From Hofstenia miamia (Eukaryota; Xenacoelomorpha; Acoela; Hofsteniidae): DNA of 64,000 nt. Positions within the stretch are counted from its first letter, which is position 1. Every line of letters begins with the position of its first letter. Shown here one piece after another: positions 22,640 to 34,310 of the stretch. Position numbers and translations under genes: made by a program. The notes beneath the pieces are model-generated. The model was not told the DNA's origin, ran no database searches, and worked only from the letters and a program-made list of their open reading frames with translations. The stretch covers positions 382,619-446,618 of the forward strand of contig CABFPE010000246.1 of NCBI GenBank assembly GCA_900660155.1. Direction: 5' to 3'.

Positions 22640-23900
22640 ATTAACAGCATGACAAGGTGCTGAGCAAGATCCTTGCAAAATTGAAGAATGCCAATTCTAT
22701 TCTTAGCCCAGTTGCTAATCAATACTTCCAGTGGTACAATTGGAAGCAAACAGATGCTGGCTTACTCTGCACCAGGAGTCAGAACAGCAGGTTAGCAGTC
22801 CCTGTGTATTTCTGGAGGGACTTAGTTCACAAGATCCATGAAAAGGGGCATTTAGGCATTATCCAGACCAAGCGCACATTTAACACAAGGTATATCACAA
22901 TCAGCATCAGAGCCACAATTCAGGACGTAATCAACAAGTGCAATACTTGCCTACTTCAAGAAGCCAGACATTTTCTGGAACAGCAAGCAGAGCTACACAG
23001 CTGAGCCACAGAACATACCAATGAAGTCATCCATATGGACATTGAGAAGCTCTCCCATGATGATGAGGGATAGCAGTACCTTCTAGTACTCATTGATCAC
23101 TTTACTAAGTATGCTCCCCTTCATCCCCCTTGACAGTACCACTGCTGAGGTTATTGGAGAAAAAGTCATAAAAGAGTGGATTCTTAAGCTTGGGCTATGG
23201 AGCGCCTAATCTCCAATTGTGGTCCCCAATTCAATAAGCATCTCATGGAGACCCTTACTAAAGAACTCGAAATCCTTCACGAATTTACTACGCCATATCA
23301 CCTGCAGTTGAACAGTGTTGTGGAAAGACTCAACCATACACTTATTAAGTTAATCTGAGTCGCCCTTGTCCAAGCATCAGGTCAGAATTGGAAATGAGTT
23401 ATTGAGGCAGTGGAATATTTTTATAATACTGCAGTTCATTCCACAACAAAGATCAGCCCCTTTAATGCAATGTTTGGTCGTGAAGCAAGTCCACCTATTT
23501 CTATTATGTTTCCTGATTACAATGAACCTACTTTGGAAAATTTTGTAAATCACATACTGCACAAACTTCAAGAAGTGCATCTTATAATCTGTAGGAACAT
23601 GAATCAATCTGTTATCCGCCAATGACAGTACTGTAATCTTAAATTATATGGTGAGCCTCATAAACAGGGAGACAAAGTCTTTGCCTATTTTCCTTGCCAA
23701 ATTACTGATGCTAACCAGGTGTGAAAGCTTGCCACTAATTGGCAAAGTCCATTTACTATAACTAAAGTATTAGATCACCACAAGTACTTATTAAATAATG
23801 GGAGAGTCAACCACTTTCAACAACTCAAGAGAACTGGTAAGGATATTGATAATGTCGTCATCGACCCTAATCATGAATTTTCACTTGTCAATGATGGAGT
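22640..23900 (+). pseudogene. Integrase of the family-A element
   Basis: The HHCC zinc finger is intact in the open piece 22657-23004 (HEKGHLG then CNTC). In the DDE core the first Asp is present in the HMDIEKL block near 23035. The second position reads SNCGPQF near 23210, Asn where Asp is expected. The Glu helix reads VVERLNHTL near 23320. The C-terminal part (23410-23625 open, then broken to about 23900) has FNAMFGREASPP. It would insert the DNA copy into the genome; inactive. Confidence 0.87.
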
Positions 23901-24249
23901 AAATAAATTCGAGACTTATAATAACCTCACTCAATGTGAGGAAGACAACCTTACTAAGGTTAAGTATGATAGTAACCTTGGTAGTAGTAGCAACATTACT
24001 GCTACTCATGTTTTGTCTAGATGTAGAGTTAGAGACTAAGAGTATTTAGATCATTTAAATACCCAAGATTGGGAACTTAATTTAATCTCTATGTTTAGTA
24101 ACCAAGTTGAATAGATGAAAAAAACGGAAAACCAACCACCCATGAGAAGATGAGTGTGACGAAAACCTAACCCATGAGACAAAGAGAGGTGGCGAGATGT
24201 AACCCCACACTGAGCAGATGAGAGCAATCCTGGAAATGAGGGAGGATGC

Positions 24250-27200
24250 ATGCAGAGGACTCTGAAAGCAGACACTGCCACTACTAGGGGAGACAAATAT
24301 CCCCTTGGGAGGGCTATTCCCACAGCTACCTGGGGAGACAAATATCCCCTTGGGAGCAGACCTCAGGTAACTACTTGGGGAGACAAATATCCCCTAGGGA
24401 ACCTGAGGAGTCACGTAAGTTAAGATTACCTTTTGGTAACATTTGTGCTAATACCCAACCATCCCAAAGTGACTCAAAAATCCACTCTAGCCCTGGTCCT
24501 TTGTCACATGCATCCACTAGTATCAGATCAAAGAAGACAGAAGAGAGACAAAGAAAGACTTCTAAGTTGGGAGATGAGACTTTACACCCATATTTTATAG
24601 CCACCCCTAAAGCTGTTAGTTTTGTTTGTGATAACCTGTCTGAAGAGATGAAGAATAAACTGCAATGGACCCTTAACACTAAGTCCCTAACCTGTTCAGT
24701 AGATGTTATTCCATTTATTATCAAAGCTGAGCTTAGGCCAAAAGTTAATATGATAATATTCTATGATTCGAGGATGCAGGGCAGGCTAAAGAGGCCTTAT
24801 TGGAGGAGCTATGTCCACACCATGTTTGACGAAGATTTCAACCTCACACATTTGTGCCAGCTCCTGCACAGAAATTTGAGTGCATAATCATTGACTTTGA
24901 GAATCTGCTCATCATTTACTTTTTACACGTCAGTGAGGTTAACAGGCCAAAGGTCATGGAAAAGATCAAAATCGCGTACCAGCTTGCTAAAGTTGAGAAC
25001 ATCTGCCTTGTAATGTTTTAAAGGAAGAATACCAATACAACATATGTGAGCAGGTTGAAAATCTCCACTTTAGGATGGAGAAGTTTACTATCTTGTATAG
25101 CAATTACTATTGCCCTTCCAGTATGTACCAGTATAACATCTTTTTGATCACAAAATTGATTTACACGGATCTCCTACTATGCAAAAAGATCCTGACTTAC
25201 CACCCTTCAATTGATATGAGGCTTATCATTAATGCAGCCATACATTCTCAGACACTTGAGTCAATAAACATTAACTTGCCTGGCCTTGCTATAGTCACCA
25301 ATCTCCATATCAGCTTTGCCTTTTCCCAAAGTGTTGCCATGCTCACCAAAATCAACAAGATATGGACAAACCTTAAGGCAGATAAGAGCCCTGAGTCTGT
25401 TTGGCTGACCATCAACATTTGTAGCCCAACCTCACAGTATTCTCAGTCAGTTGAGAGACTCCCTATGGAGCTGCGCATTTCTTACACGTCCCAAGACTGG
25501 AAGAACAATGCTGAGAGATTGTTTGCTGAGAAATTTGTACCAATTCAGTCTGTTTGGATTTTGTCAATTTTCCTTATGTGTGATCCCCAACTCCAATTTC
25601 CTCTTGACCAGAACACCCAAGAGCACTTAGCCAATTGGTGCATGCATGAACTAGCTATTTGTCTGGCATCTTGGAAAATAAAAAACTGGCTCCTGCACAC
25701 ATGCTCCTTACCATCGTCACCTGAGAAGACTAAAAAGGTATGGAATGCTTTGAGAAGTTTTACACCAGACTCATCAGCATGAGTAGTCTGCTAGGGCGCC
25801 TTCTCTTGGCATTGCTTTTGCTGATCTCAATATTTTCTCCAACATGCTAAAGAAGTACATCTGGGGAGCCACAGCCAAAATGAAATTTCTGTTGATAGAG
25901 TCTGAGTATGCACCACTGTGCACCAGCAGCCTGATCTGTCAGGAGCCTGGATCCACTCAACAGTTCTTGGAATTAGTAAACCACTATAACATCTACACAA
26001 AGAATGAGATCCTATTGAACTTAGAAAAAATGAACTACCCAGAAAGCAGCTATAACAAAATCACTGAGACATTGAAGCAAGCTGCAAAGGGTGGCAAGAT
26101 CATCCCAATCACAGTAATCAAACAGACAATGTCCTTGCCAGAACAATTTTACAGAGAAGAAGAGTTACTATCCTCTTCTGCTATTGAAGTGTCTCCTGGC
26201 ACTAAAGCCCTTATTGAGGCAGTCAACCTACAGAAGTTTTCCAGCAAGTTCTCCTTTGCCTATGCCTGCCTGGTCTATTACCAAAGACAAGTGCATCCTA
26301 ATGGTCATGCACCATGCTAATGAGTTTGCTGAGAAACTCTCTATCACCAACCATGTTATTGAGAGTAACAGAGACAATGATGTCTTAAGTCTCATGAAGT
26401 GGTGCCTTATGGAAATGTTCACGAAAAAGGAACTGGTGCTTCTACAATCACCTGGGCAACAAATAGCCTTTGATGTAGAATGCACCACATCTTGACTCAG
26501 AATCTCAAATTCCCAAATTGACAAACTCCACGAACATGGTATGTTTTGGGATACCATCAAGGAAGCTAAGATTAACTATCCCGTCACAATTGGAACCACT
26601 ACTCTGAAGAAGAAGGTCGAGTTTGACCAAGTTGAGACTAACAGTGAAAAGAATAATCTGCTCTGCATATCTCCACCTTGCATAATGACTCCATTAATTC
26701 TACCATCCTGGCAAGTAAAGAAAGGATGTAAAAAGTTGTCAGCCCATCTCTCTGATAAAAGCAACTATGTGTCCACTGCTGCTCAGATCTCTAAAGCCAT
26801 GCAGACTAAGGAATACAAAGAAACAAGGGGCACTTTAATTGAAGGCAGTAATCCTGAGTGTGTCTTTATTGATGGGAAATTAACTATCAATGATATCTTT
26901 CAGAAAGGGCAACCAATATCTACCCAATTACAGAAAATTCACAACAAGATCACAACTTTAGATCCACAAGTCCTTATTCTATTCCAAGCATTGGGCGACC
27001 TAATGTGGATGAACAACATTGAGACTCTTACATGTTATGACAATGTTACAAAGCAGATTGAAATTATCACTATGTTGTGAGCCAAAGTCACTGACCCAGA
27101 GGAGATGACACTCCAGCAAGTAAACAAGTATTGCTCTTTGTTCATGGATCATGCTACTTGCATTTTGGATCGCTAAGGGAAGTGTTCACACATTTTTACC

Positions 27201-27547
27201 CAAACACCCAGATCAGTGCTGAAGATGCCCATATGTCTAACACCAATCTGCTCATGAAGCTCATGATCACTCTGAAGGGCCTTTGACTTTATGAATGCTT
27301 CTATCCTACTTTTAGGCAAGACTCAATAATTTACGATGAAACTGCCTGATTAGCTCCCACCTATTGGAGATTGAGTTTTTCTGCCTACAAAAGTAAGCAG
27401 TCACCCAAAGGAAGACACTGATGCAGATTATCCAGCGACCCAGATACACCAAAGTCTCGTCCTGGGATGATATTTTAGAAGTTGAGATGGTGGAAGAAAC
27501 ACAGAAGCTATTGTCAGGTCCTATGGTCCAGCTCCTACCACAAACAT
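24250..27547 (+). pseudogene. ORF3: long accessory protein of unknown family
   Basis: About 1,000 residues between integrase and the 3' LTR, in several frames: open pieces 24375-24887, 25075-25782, 25844-26320, 26184-26495 and 26541-27080, with readable sequence to 27547. I do not recognise the family. Blocks shared with the other copies are HPYFI-T, RP-VN plus a RPY..S.VH.MF.EDF.L block (near 24590-24850), KKYIWGA (near 25850), QIEIITML (near 27055) and MITLKG (near 27265). The pieces show no clear signal peptide, strong membrane anchor or Cys-rich ectodomain. The position is that of env in errantivirus-like elements, but the sequence does not support an envelope. The 45-bp coding repeat may be its N-terminus. 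Confidence 0.72.
24281..24415 (+). repeat. 45-bp tandem repeat, three units, between pol and ORF3
   Basis: Three exact-spaced units at 24281-24325, 24326-24370 and 24371-24415 share GGGGAGACAAATATCCCC. The core is an imperfect hairpin (GGGGA...TCCCC). Because 45 is a multiple of three, the units encode a 15-residue repeat with core WGDKYPLG (first unit RGDKYPLG). Confidence 0.92.
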
Positions 27548-27555
27548 AACCCTGC

Positions 27556-27563
27556 AATGGGGG
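27556..27563 (+). other. Polypurine tract of the family-A element
   Basis: AATGGGGG, followed by CA and the 3' LTR. The family-C 3' LTR at 52944 is preceded by a similar GGGCA. Confidence 0.55.
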
Positions 27564-27565
27564 CA

Positions 27566-28506
27566 TGTAGAGTCACTTGTGGCCCCTTTTTTGAATATAT
27601 TCTTTTGATTATTTTGGCACTCAAACATTAGAGTTACGTCACAGTAACCTCATGATTTGTTGCTATCAATTTATATCAATTTCTTTTAAATCAATTTGTA
27701 TATTTTTGAGTGCAGTTTTTTTGATCAATTTATTATTTGTCCGCTCAATCCAAACCTATGTGCTTGTTTAATTTTACAAGGGAACTCATGTGCAAGTTGT
27801 AAACATATAGCAATAATCTACGAAAATTGTAATAAATACTTGAGGAACTTGATGCAAATGCACAATATAATTAATCTTACTCCAATCATGTTTGATTTTC
27901 TCTAATTTATTTATATGCTAACCACTTTTAGGTTTCATCATGGATTTTAGTTTGATAATTTCTGCTTAAGATCCAGCAACAATTTGGGAGGAACTGCACT
28001 GGGTCTGGGGTGACAAATAGCTCCTTAATGGTGACAGCAAAAATCTTGGCTGCTTTAGGTTACCACTACATGTAAGTGTAGGGAATAAGAGCTTTTAATT
28101 CTATGGTTTCATTTTGTACATGCCCTTAATAATAACACACTGCAAATATAATATTCATGGTAATTACGTGCCTTTTGTTTTATTATTTATTTACATGAGC
28201 TGAGATAATAGAACTCTGAGATAAATTGTTTATTTGAGCTGGAAATTAATTCTTGAGACACACAACTATTCCCTTGGCAAGTAAGGACAGCTTCATGGAT
28301 ATGGCTCTGGCATGATGCCATGTGAATTGGTCACTGCTGGAAGTCTGTTGTCTATGGATAGTCTGTTATTTCTTTAAGTGAAACAGTGAACCACCAATGC
28401 TTTTCTTTTGCTAGAATGCGGGTCACTTTCTACAATGCAACCTTCAATCTAACCTTTGAGTTTCTCAGTACTGCTTGAGTAGCCAGAGCTCACCCACAAT
28501 TCTACA
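27566..28506 (+). repeat. 3' LTR of the family-A element
   Basis: 941 bp, TGTAGAGTCACTTG to ATTCTACA, followed by the ATAT duplication at 28507-28510. It contains about 200 bp of middle sequence (27690-27900) not found in the 5' LTR. Confidence 0.88.
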
Positions 28507-28510
28507 ATAT

Positions 28511-29195
28511 ATTTCATTGAAAATATAAACTGTTTTTGTCAAAATTTTTTCACATCATTTGGTTAAATTGGAATAATTTATATCCTTCATCATTAATAGA
28601 AATGTTATTATGTAAATTTTTAATATCATTAGTTTAACTTGTAATCATTTATATACTTTATTGTAAATAAAAACATTTATTTTTATGTAAAATTTCAACA
28701 TCATTAGTTTAAATGTTAACCATTTATAAATTTTATCTTAAATAAAAATGTTTTTTATGTAAATTTTTAAAATCATTAGTTTAAATTTTAACTCTTTATA
28801 TATTTCATTGTAAATAAAAATGTTTTTTATGTAAATTTTTAAAATCATTAGTTTATTTTGTAATTATTTATATACTTTATCATAAATAAAAAGATTTTTT
28901 GTTCTAAATTTTTGAACTCATTTTGGTTAATATGTAATAATTTATATACTTCATCATTAACAAAAACGCTTTTATGTAAATTTTTAATGTCATTAGTTTA
29001 ACTTGTAGTGATTTATATATTTTATCATAAATAAAAACGTTTTTTGTTGTAAATTTGGACATCATTTGTTCACATTGTAATTGTTTATATATTTTCTTCT
29101 AAATTACATTGTTTTTTATTGTACATCTTTAAAAGTATTTGATTATATTGTAACTGTTTATATGTTTCATTGTAAATAAAAAGGTAATTTGTTTG
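28511..29195. repeat. Minisatellite with a period near 73 bp, right part
   Basis: About nine to ten further units (core ATGTAAATTTTTAATATCATTAG then TTTATATACTTTATCATAAATAAAAA, with variation) continue the array interrupted at 17728. Units on this side are more regular than on the left. Confidence 0.85.
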
Positions 29196-29269
29196 TTGCA
29201 TATTCTATTATTAATTGTCATGTGTTTTCTCATTTTTAATAATGACTTGTTTATTAACCACTAATTTAG

Positions 29270-29344
29270 ATGCAATCTGTGAAAGTCATGATCTGTCAAT
29301 ACATGGTGCAGAACAATGCTGTGATAAATATACAAATTTATTTG
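29270..29344 (+). CDS. Candidate internal exon of an unknown gene
   Basis: A 75-bp stretch lies between a polypyrimidine/AG acceptor (CTAATTTAG) and a consensus GTAAGC donor. Read in phase 1-1 it gives a Cys-containing segment (CESHDLSIHGAEQCCDKY) without stops. The phase is compatible with the next candidate exon. Phase 1-1 exons are common in extracellular proteins. No upstream exon was found, and the evidence is splice-site and phase agreement only. Confidence 0.3.
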
Positions 29345-29487
29345 GTAAGCATTCTTTTACATTATAATAATACATATTGTTTCTCATTGATATGGTGTAT
29401 TGTTTTTGAATATTTCTGTTTGTTGTGTATGTAAAGATTAAAAATTCAATTGATTTCTGTTTTTATTGTACTTAATGAATGTTTTAG

Positions 29488-29579
29488 TGTCACCAACCTC
29501 CATTGCATTAAAGGAAGAAGAAAATCTGTCTTGGAATATTCCTGTGTATCTTTTCTCCACCATTCCCATCCAACAATGA
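29488..29579 (+). CDS. Candidate terminal exon of the same unknown gene
   Basis: It follows an ATGTTTTAG acceptor. Joined in phase to the preceding candidate exon it stays open for 30 codons (SPTSIALKEEENLSWNIPVY, then a few more) and ends at TGA 29577-29579. An AATAAA lies about 90 bases downstream. The product is unrecognised and could be a chance arrangement. Confidence 0.3.
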
Positions 29580-29667
29580 AGTCATGATGAATATTATCAA
29601 TGTGTAGATGAAATTTGCTATATAAACTTTACCATCATTTATTAGTTCATCTTATAATTTTTTTGTA

Positions 29668-29673
29668 AATAAA
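29668..29673 (+). promoter_or_regulatory. Possible polyadenylation signal
   Basis: AATAAA about 90 bases after the candidate stop codon. In DNA this AT-rich the motif alone means little. Confidence 0.25.
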
Positions 29674-29679
29674 CTTATT

Positions 29680-32090
29680 ACTCATAAATGTTTGTTTTCT
29701 CTGTATTGTGAGAATATGTGTCTGTGAATGCATGTATTTATTTATATTTTAAAAATAATGTTTGGCATAAGCAGCTTTTCTCACCATTGTTAAACAAAGA
29801 AGTGAATAGATTTTAAATTGGAGAGCTTTAACATTTGATCCAATCAAAACAATACACTACAGTAAAAATTATTTTGCAAAACAAAAATTGTTTTTTCCTC
29901 CCCAAACACTATGCACAGAGAGCTGGACCACAGTTATTTGAGCTGGCTTAAAGTTCTTTGATGTGAAAATCAACCTTCAAAATATTTTGGGTGTGAGCCA
30001 AGTCTTGTGTTGAAATTTAGAGTGTAACTTAATTTTAGAAGGTGAAATTACATATTTTTTGTCAAAGTTATTTTTTCCTTGCATGTATTTTACATAAATT
30101 ATCAATTTTTTTTGTAGCTAAGGCAGTAAAGATTATTAGACAATTTAACTAGGTTATAGAAAATGACAGTGGGTGTATCAGATAGGTAGGGCTGGAACCA
30201 ACAAAACAAGCCAGAAATGTGGCAAGTGTAATATCAATTACAATTGTCTGTATGCTTTAATTTCCCCCAATATAAGCATTGATGCATTAAGCAAACATTT
30301 TTGAAAAATCTTCTAAAAATGCAATTAAAATATTATTCATTTTAGAAATATAAGCATGAGTTCAAGAAAGCTCATTTGCAGAGGAAAATGCAGAAATTTG
30401 CATATTCATAACTAGTGTGAAATGTTTTTATCACAAATATCAATATTTACAGAGCATGCTTGGTTGGTGTGAAATTCTTCTTTCTGTGAAACATATACAA
30501 CTGACAAAATTTAGAAATTATTTAAAGTCTTATCCAATGCATTAAAACCTCCAGGAACATATGTCTATGGTTATATTTTTATAGTAATGAATGGATATTC
30601 AAACACCTCTTCCATGTAGAAAATTGGGAATTTTCTTTCATGTATGCTTTCAATTAATGCTAAGGAATTTAAACCACATTTTTTATAACATTTGAATGTT
30701 TCTATAATTCCACTGTATGTACATGTTTAGCACATAGTGTGAATATTAGCTTAGCATGGTTTATTCAATTGCAATGAAAATTGCCAAAATATAATCAACT
30801 AATTGTGTAAAAGAGAGACATAAATTTAATTAAAGTTATGAAGTGTAATTATACATTTAATTACTAAGCCTTGTAACATGGAAATTAATCTATAACATAT
30901 AATGACTGTTTCTATTGTGTTAATCATTCATCATGAAAAAAATGAAAAATATTATAATATTAAACACATAAACCCTGGAATGGATAATTCAAATACAAAA
31001 GTAGGTAGGATGTATTTGAGCCACCATGTAAAGAGATAGAAAATTTAATAATTACTATGAAATGTGGGTGTACATTTGATCATTATACATAGTAAGAGAA
31101 TCAATATTTCATTAACAATGGGAAATTTGTTAGTATGTTAACCATTCATTGTAAAAAAGGCAAATTCATGGAAAATGTGAGAAATGGAAATTCATATTTA
31201 ATGAACAAGTGTTCAAAAACAGTAATCATGACAATTGATTCTTGCAAACAATGGAAATCTGATAAACATATATATGATGGAAAATGAATAATTGCAAAAA
31301 GCTAGCACTAATGATAATTTGTTTGAGGATAAAAACAAAAAGAATTTATTTGGTTTGTCAATTATCAGCACCCAAGAATCACTGAAAAATATGCCTGTTA
31401 ACAAGGCAGTGTTGATGGAAAAATTGCTTTAATCTAGTAGACATTGTTTTTACAACACATAGGATAATTTATAAGGGAAAGAAAAAAAATTCCCAAGTAA
31501 AAACAAAAACATTATTCAATTTTACAAAGATTCACTGGTGATTGTTGAATTTATTTAACAGTGTAAATCTTGTTATATTTTCAAAAAACAATTAGCATGC
31601 TAACCTTGTTTAATTACTTCAAATATCCAATCAAATAGGACGCATTGTTAGCTGAAGTAGCTTATTTCTTTATTCAATTGAAGAATTTTGTATAAACATT
31701 GCAGGAATTGCTATATGAATTTATTGTGATCAAAAATGCCATGTTTTAATTTCCAAAGGCATTATAATCACTAAACAACATAATCCAAGAAAGAAATCAA
31801 ATTATGAATTAGCTAAAAACTAAAAGAAATTCAAAAAGAAATACTAAGCTAATAAATAATGAAATAATATTGTATTTTTATAATAAGTGAATCATTTGTT
31901 TACAGAAGTGCAATAGTTTTTTTCTATCTATTGAATCTTATCTATTCAAAAAAGTCATGTTTCAGCTGTTTTTCTTAATTATTTGCTACATGATCAAGAA
32001 CGTGGCTTCCCATTAGAAAACCTATTTCTTTCATATTGTGGAATGGATCAAATTCATGATTACTCTGGTAAATTTAAATGAAAGTTCAGT
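29680..32090. other. AT-rich DNA, nothing firmly recognised
   Basis: No gene. A weak direct repeat of about 220 bp period may be present at 30835-31190 (shared TACATTTAATTACT / TACATTTGATCATT and TTAATCATTCATC / TTAACCATTCATT landmarks). Confidence 0.45.
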
Positions 32091-32099
32091 CAATCTAGC

Positions 32100-32880
32100 T
32101 TAGCTTGCATTTAGCAATGAAATGGGTGCTTTGATTACCCAGTGCTGAGAGAAATCAAACAAATTAATGAGAAGATGGAGATGTCAAAACATGAAAATGA
32201 ATTGCTGGAAGATAAAACAAGATTACTAAGAGTGGAAATGGAATTACTAAAAGAAGAGAAGGAAACAGGGACAACATGAGGACAAGAAAGTCATTACAAT
32301 TTTTGAACACACTTTTCAAGAAGAGCTGTAACCCCAGTTAGAGGGGGCATCCACACATCTGATTTAGTAAATAAGCTAAGTGCATTGATATCAGACCAAC
32401 TCAAGCCAGAAACAAAATCAGATGAAAAGCCACATTTTACAAGCTCAATACTTAGCCAATACAGACACAACAAGATGGTCCCTTGCAGAACTACATTAAT
32501 GAAATTTAATCAAAGAATAAACTCTTTCATACTGAATTTCAACAAATTTTGATCAATATTCTAACTAAACATGCAGGAGTAGAGGGTGAGCTAATAGACA
32601 GCAACAGCCAGATTCCAAAGTACCTAGACAGAGCAGCATGCCTACACTTCCTGATGCTGGATAACATAGTGAATTGCAGTTATGAACTGCTGATAGGAAC
32701 TTTCAAATCATATTACAGGAGCAAAAGCTTCAAAAGCAAATACTAGTTATTATTACAGAAACTCCATAGTGATAGATTTGACATAAATTCAAGAGGTGAG
32801 GCACATGCTGAATGGGAAATCCTTGACAGTAGCTGCTTCAATGTCTCTAACCATCAGTAGTACTGATCCCTAAACTGTTA
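32100..32880 (+). pseudogene. gag fragment of an older element (element D, left part)
   Basis: A Lys/Glu-rich helical stretch at about 32140-32290 resembles the gag coiled coil at 38.3 kb. The open piece 32549-32746 aligns with the capsid-like domain of the other gags (LDRAACLHFLMLDN, then LLIGTFKSYYRSKSFKSKY). Stops elsewhere. The frame is lost before the family-C LTR at 32964. The missing gag C-terminus with the matching order appears at 54616, beyond the family-C element, suggesting one split gene. Confidence 0.68.
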
Positions 32881-32963
32881 ATTCCAAATGCATATTGCTG
32901 AATATATCTGTAATTCATTTGCAAGTAATGCTAGTGACTAACATTGTTATATTTAGGTTTTAC

Positions 32964-34077
32964 TGTAATATCCTATACCAGGCATTATCACTGTTTATCT
33001 ATGGTTACTTTATAACATTAGCTGTGTTATTGTGGGTAAGGATTTACTTGTAGTTACTGCTTGACTAGTTTCTTCTGTTAACTTAGTAACCTAGAATTAA
33101 CTGCTCACTTTTTAGGTGATGAAGCCATGTGGTAACCTCTGCAATGATCTCCTAGTGGGCATCTGCCTGAAGCAGATCTCCACATCCAGTTTCACCATTC
33201 CATCCAATGTTTGAGGGTCACTTCTCAGCTCAATCAAGATAGCCTATGTGTGCCCTACATTAGCTCAGTGCTTACTCAAGACACAACACAACTCAACTTC
33301 AACTCTATTGTGTGAAAGTGTTGTATCTATTTGCAACCAGAACTGTGACTAGTTGTTTGTTAAATATTACATGTAGCCATTACCAAAATATATTGGCTTA
33401 TTTAAATATATTCTGTTTGAACAACTTCCTAACCTACATTTATAATCTACTACATGTATGGTCACTTTATCAGTTGATTATGGGTCATTAATTTAGATCT
33501 AAAATAGTAATAAGATAATTCCTAAGGTTCAGTCATCCAACCATTTGCTCACAGTTAAGTTATCTAATACATGTAGGAATGAAATGCTATTCAGCTAATT
33601 GAGAGAAAACCCCTAAACCTAACCTATGTGCACTTTCGTGATCTGGCACAGAAACCCTAGAATCATTCTCTGTGATGTATCCAGACCACTACTAAACACT
33701 GCTTGATTAGCTCAACATCATATTAAATAATCAAACTGTAAATGAAAAGCAAAATAAGAATTCCAAGTAAAATTCTTTATCAAATTCTTACAATAAGTTT
33801 CAATCTATTTATAGTAATTCCAAAAGAAGTACCTGTTGATTCAAATTTGAACTTTCTGCCAAGATGGCGGCTATAAAATAATGTAAGCATCATTTAGTCA
33901 AAAATATTTTTATCAACAGACACAAATATCTCTTTTTTGACACATATTTTAGTCTTGGTTGCATTTTACAAATAATTCTGAAATAATGACAATTGATGTA
34001 ATTATATTTTTAATCAACTTCTTTTCGATCTTATTCTCTTCTTGCGACGTTTTGCAGCTTATTTCATCACACTGACA
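32964..34077 (-). mobile_element. Solo LTR, family C, reverse orientation
   Basis: It starts TGTAATATCCTATACCAGGC, the reverse complement of the family-C LTR end, and runs collinear with 51704-52771. The right end near 34077 is eroded and no target duplication is clear. Confidence 0.75.
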
Positions 34078-34310
34078 CAGTGGAGTTTTATAAGATGAAT
34101 CACTTTAGTGTATTTCTCTACATGATGTCTGCAGTTACCTTGTATAAAATTAAACACAGAAATTTATCTCATTGTAGATAAATTGAAATCACATCATGTA
34201 ATGATTTCAGTGTAAATGAACAATAGATAACTTAAACATTAACCTCATTTCTTTGTTTAACAATTTAAGCAACAATGAATAATTGATTAATACATATGTG
34301 CTCCTCTCAT
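34078..34310. other. Short non-LTR spacer
   Basis: AT-rich sequence between two family-C LTRs. It ends in TCAT, the left target duplication of the element starting at 34311. Confidence 0.5.

Larger units (their letters stand above)
17729..28506 (+). mobile_element. Full-length family-A LTR retrotransposon with extra ORF3
   Basis: A 10.8-kb element with both LTRs, a tRNA-Trp-type primer site, gag, protease, RT, RNase H and integrase in Ty3/gypsy order. After integrase come a 45-bp triplicate, a long ORF3, a G-rich polypurine tract and the 3' LTR. Every gene is broken by stops and frameshifts, and many stops are TGA at likely former CGA codons. It is flanked by ATAT and lies inside a minisatellite. 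Confidence 0.92.

Noticed and set aside
24250..27547. Calling ORF3 an envelope gene
   Set aside because: The position fits, but no signal peptide, fusion-peptide-like segment, Cys pattern or anchor is visible in the open pieces.
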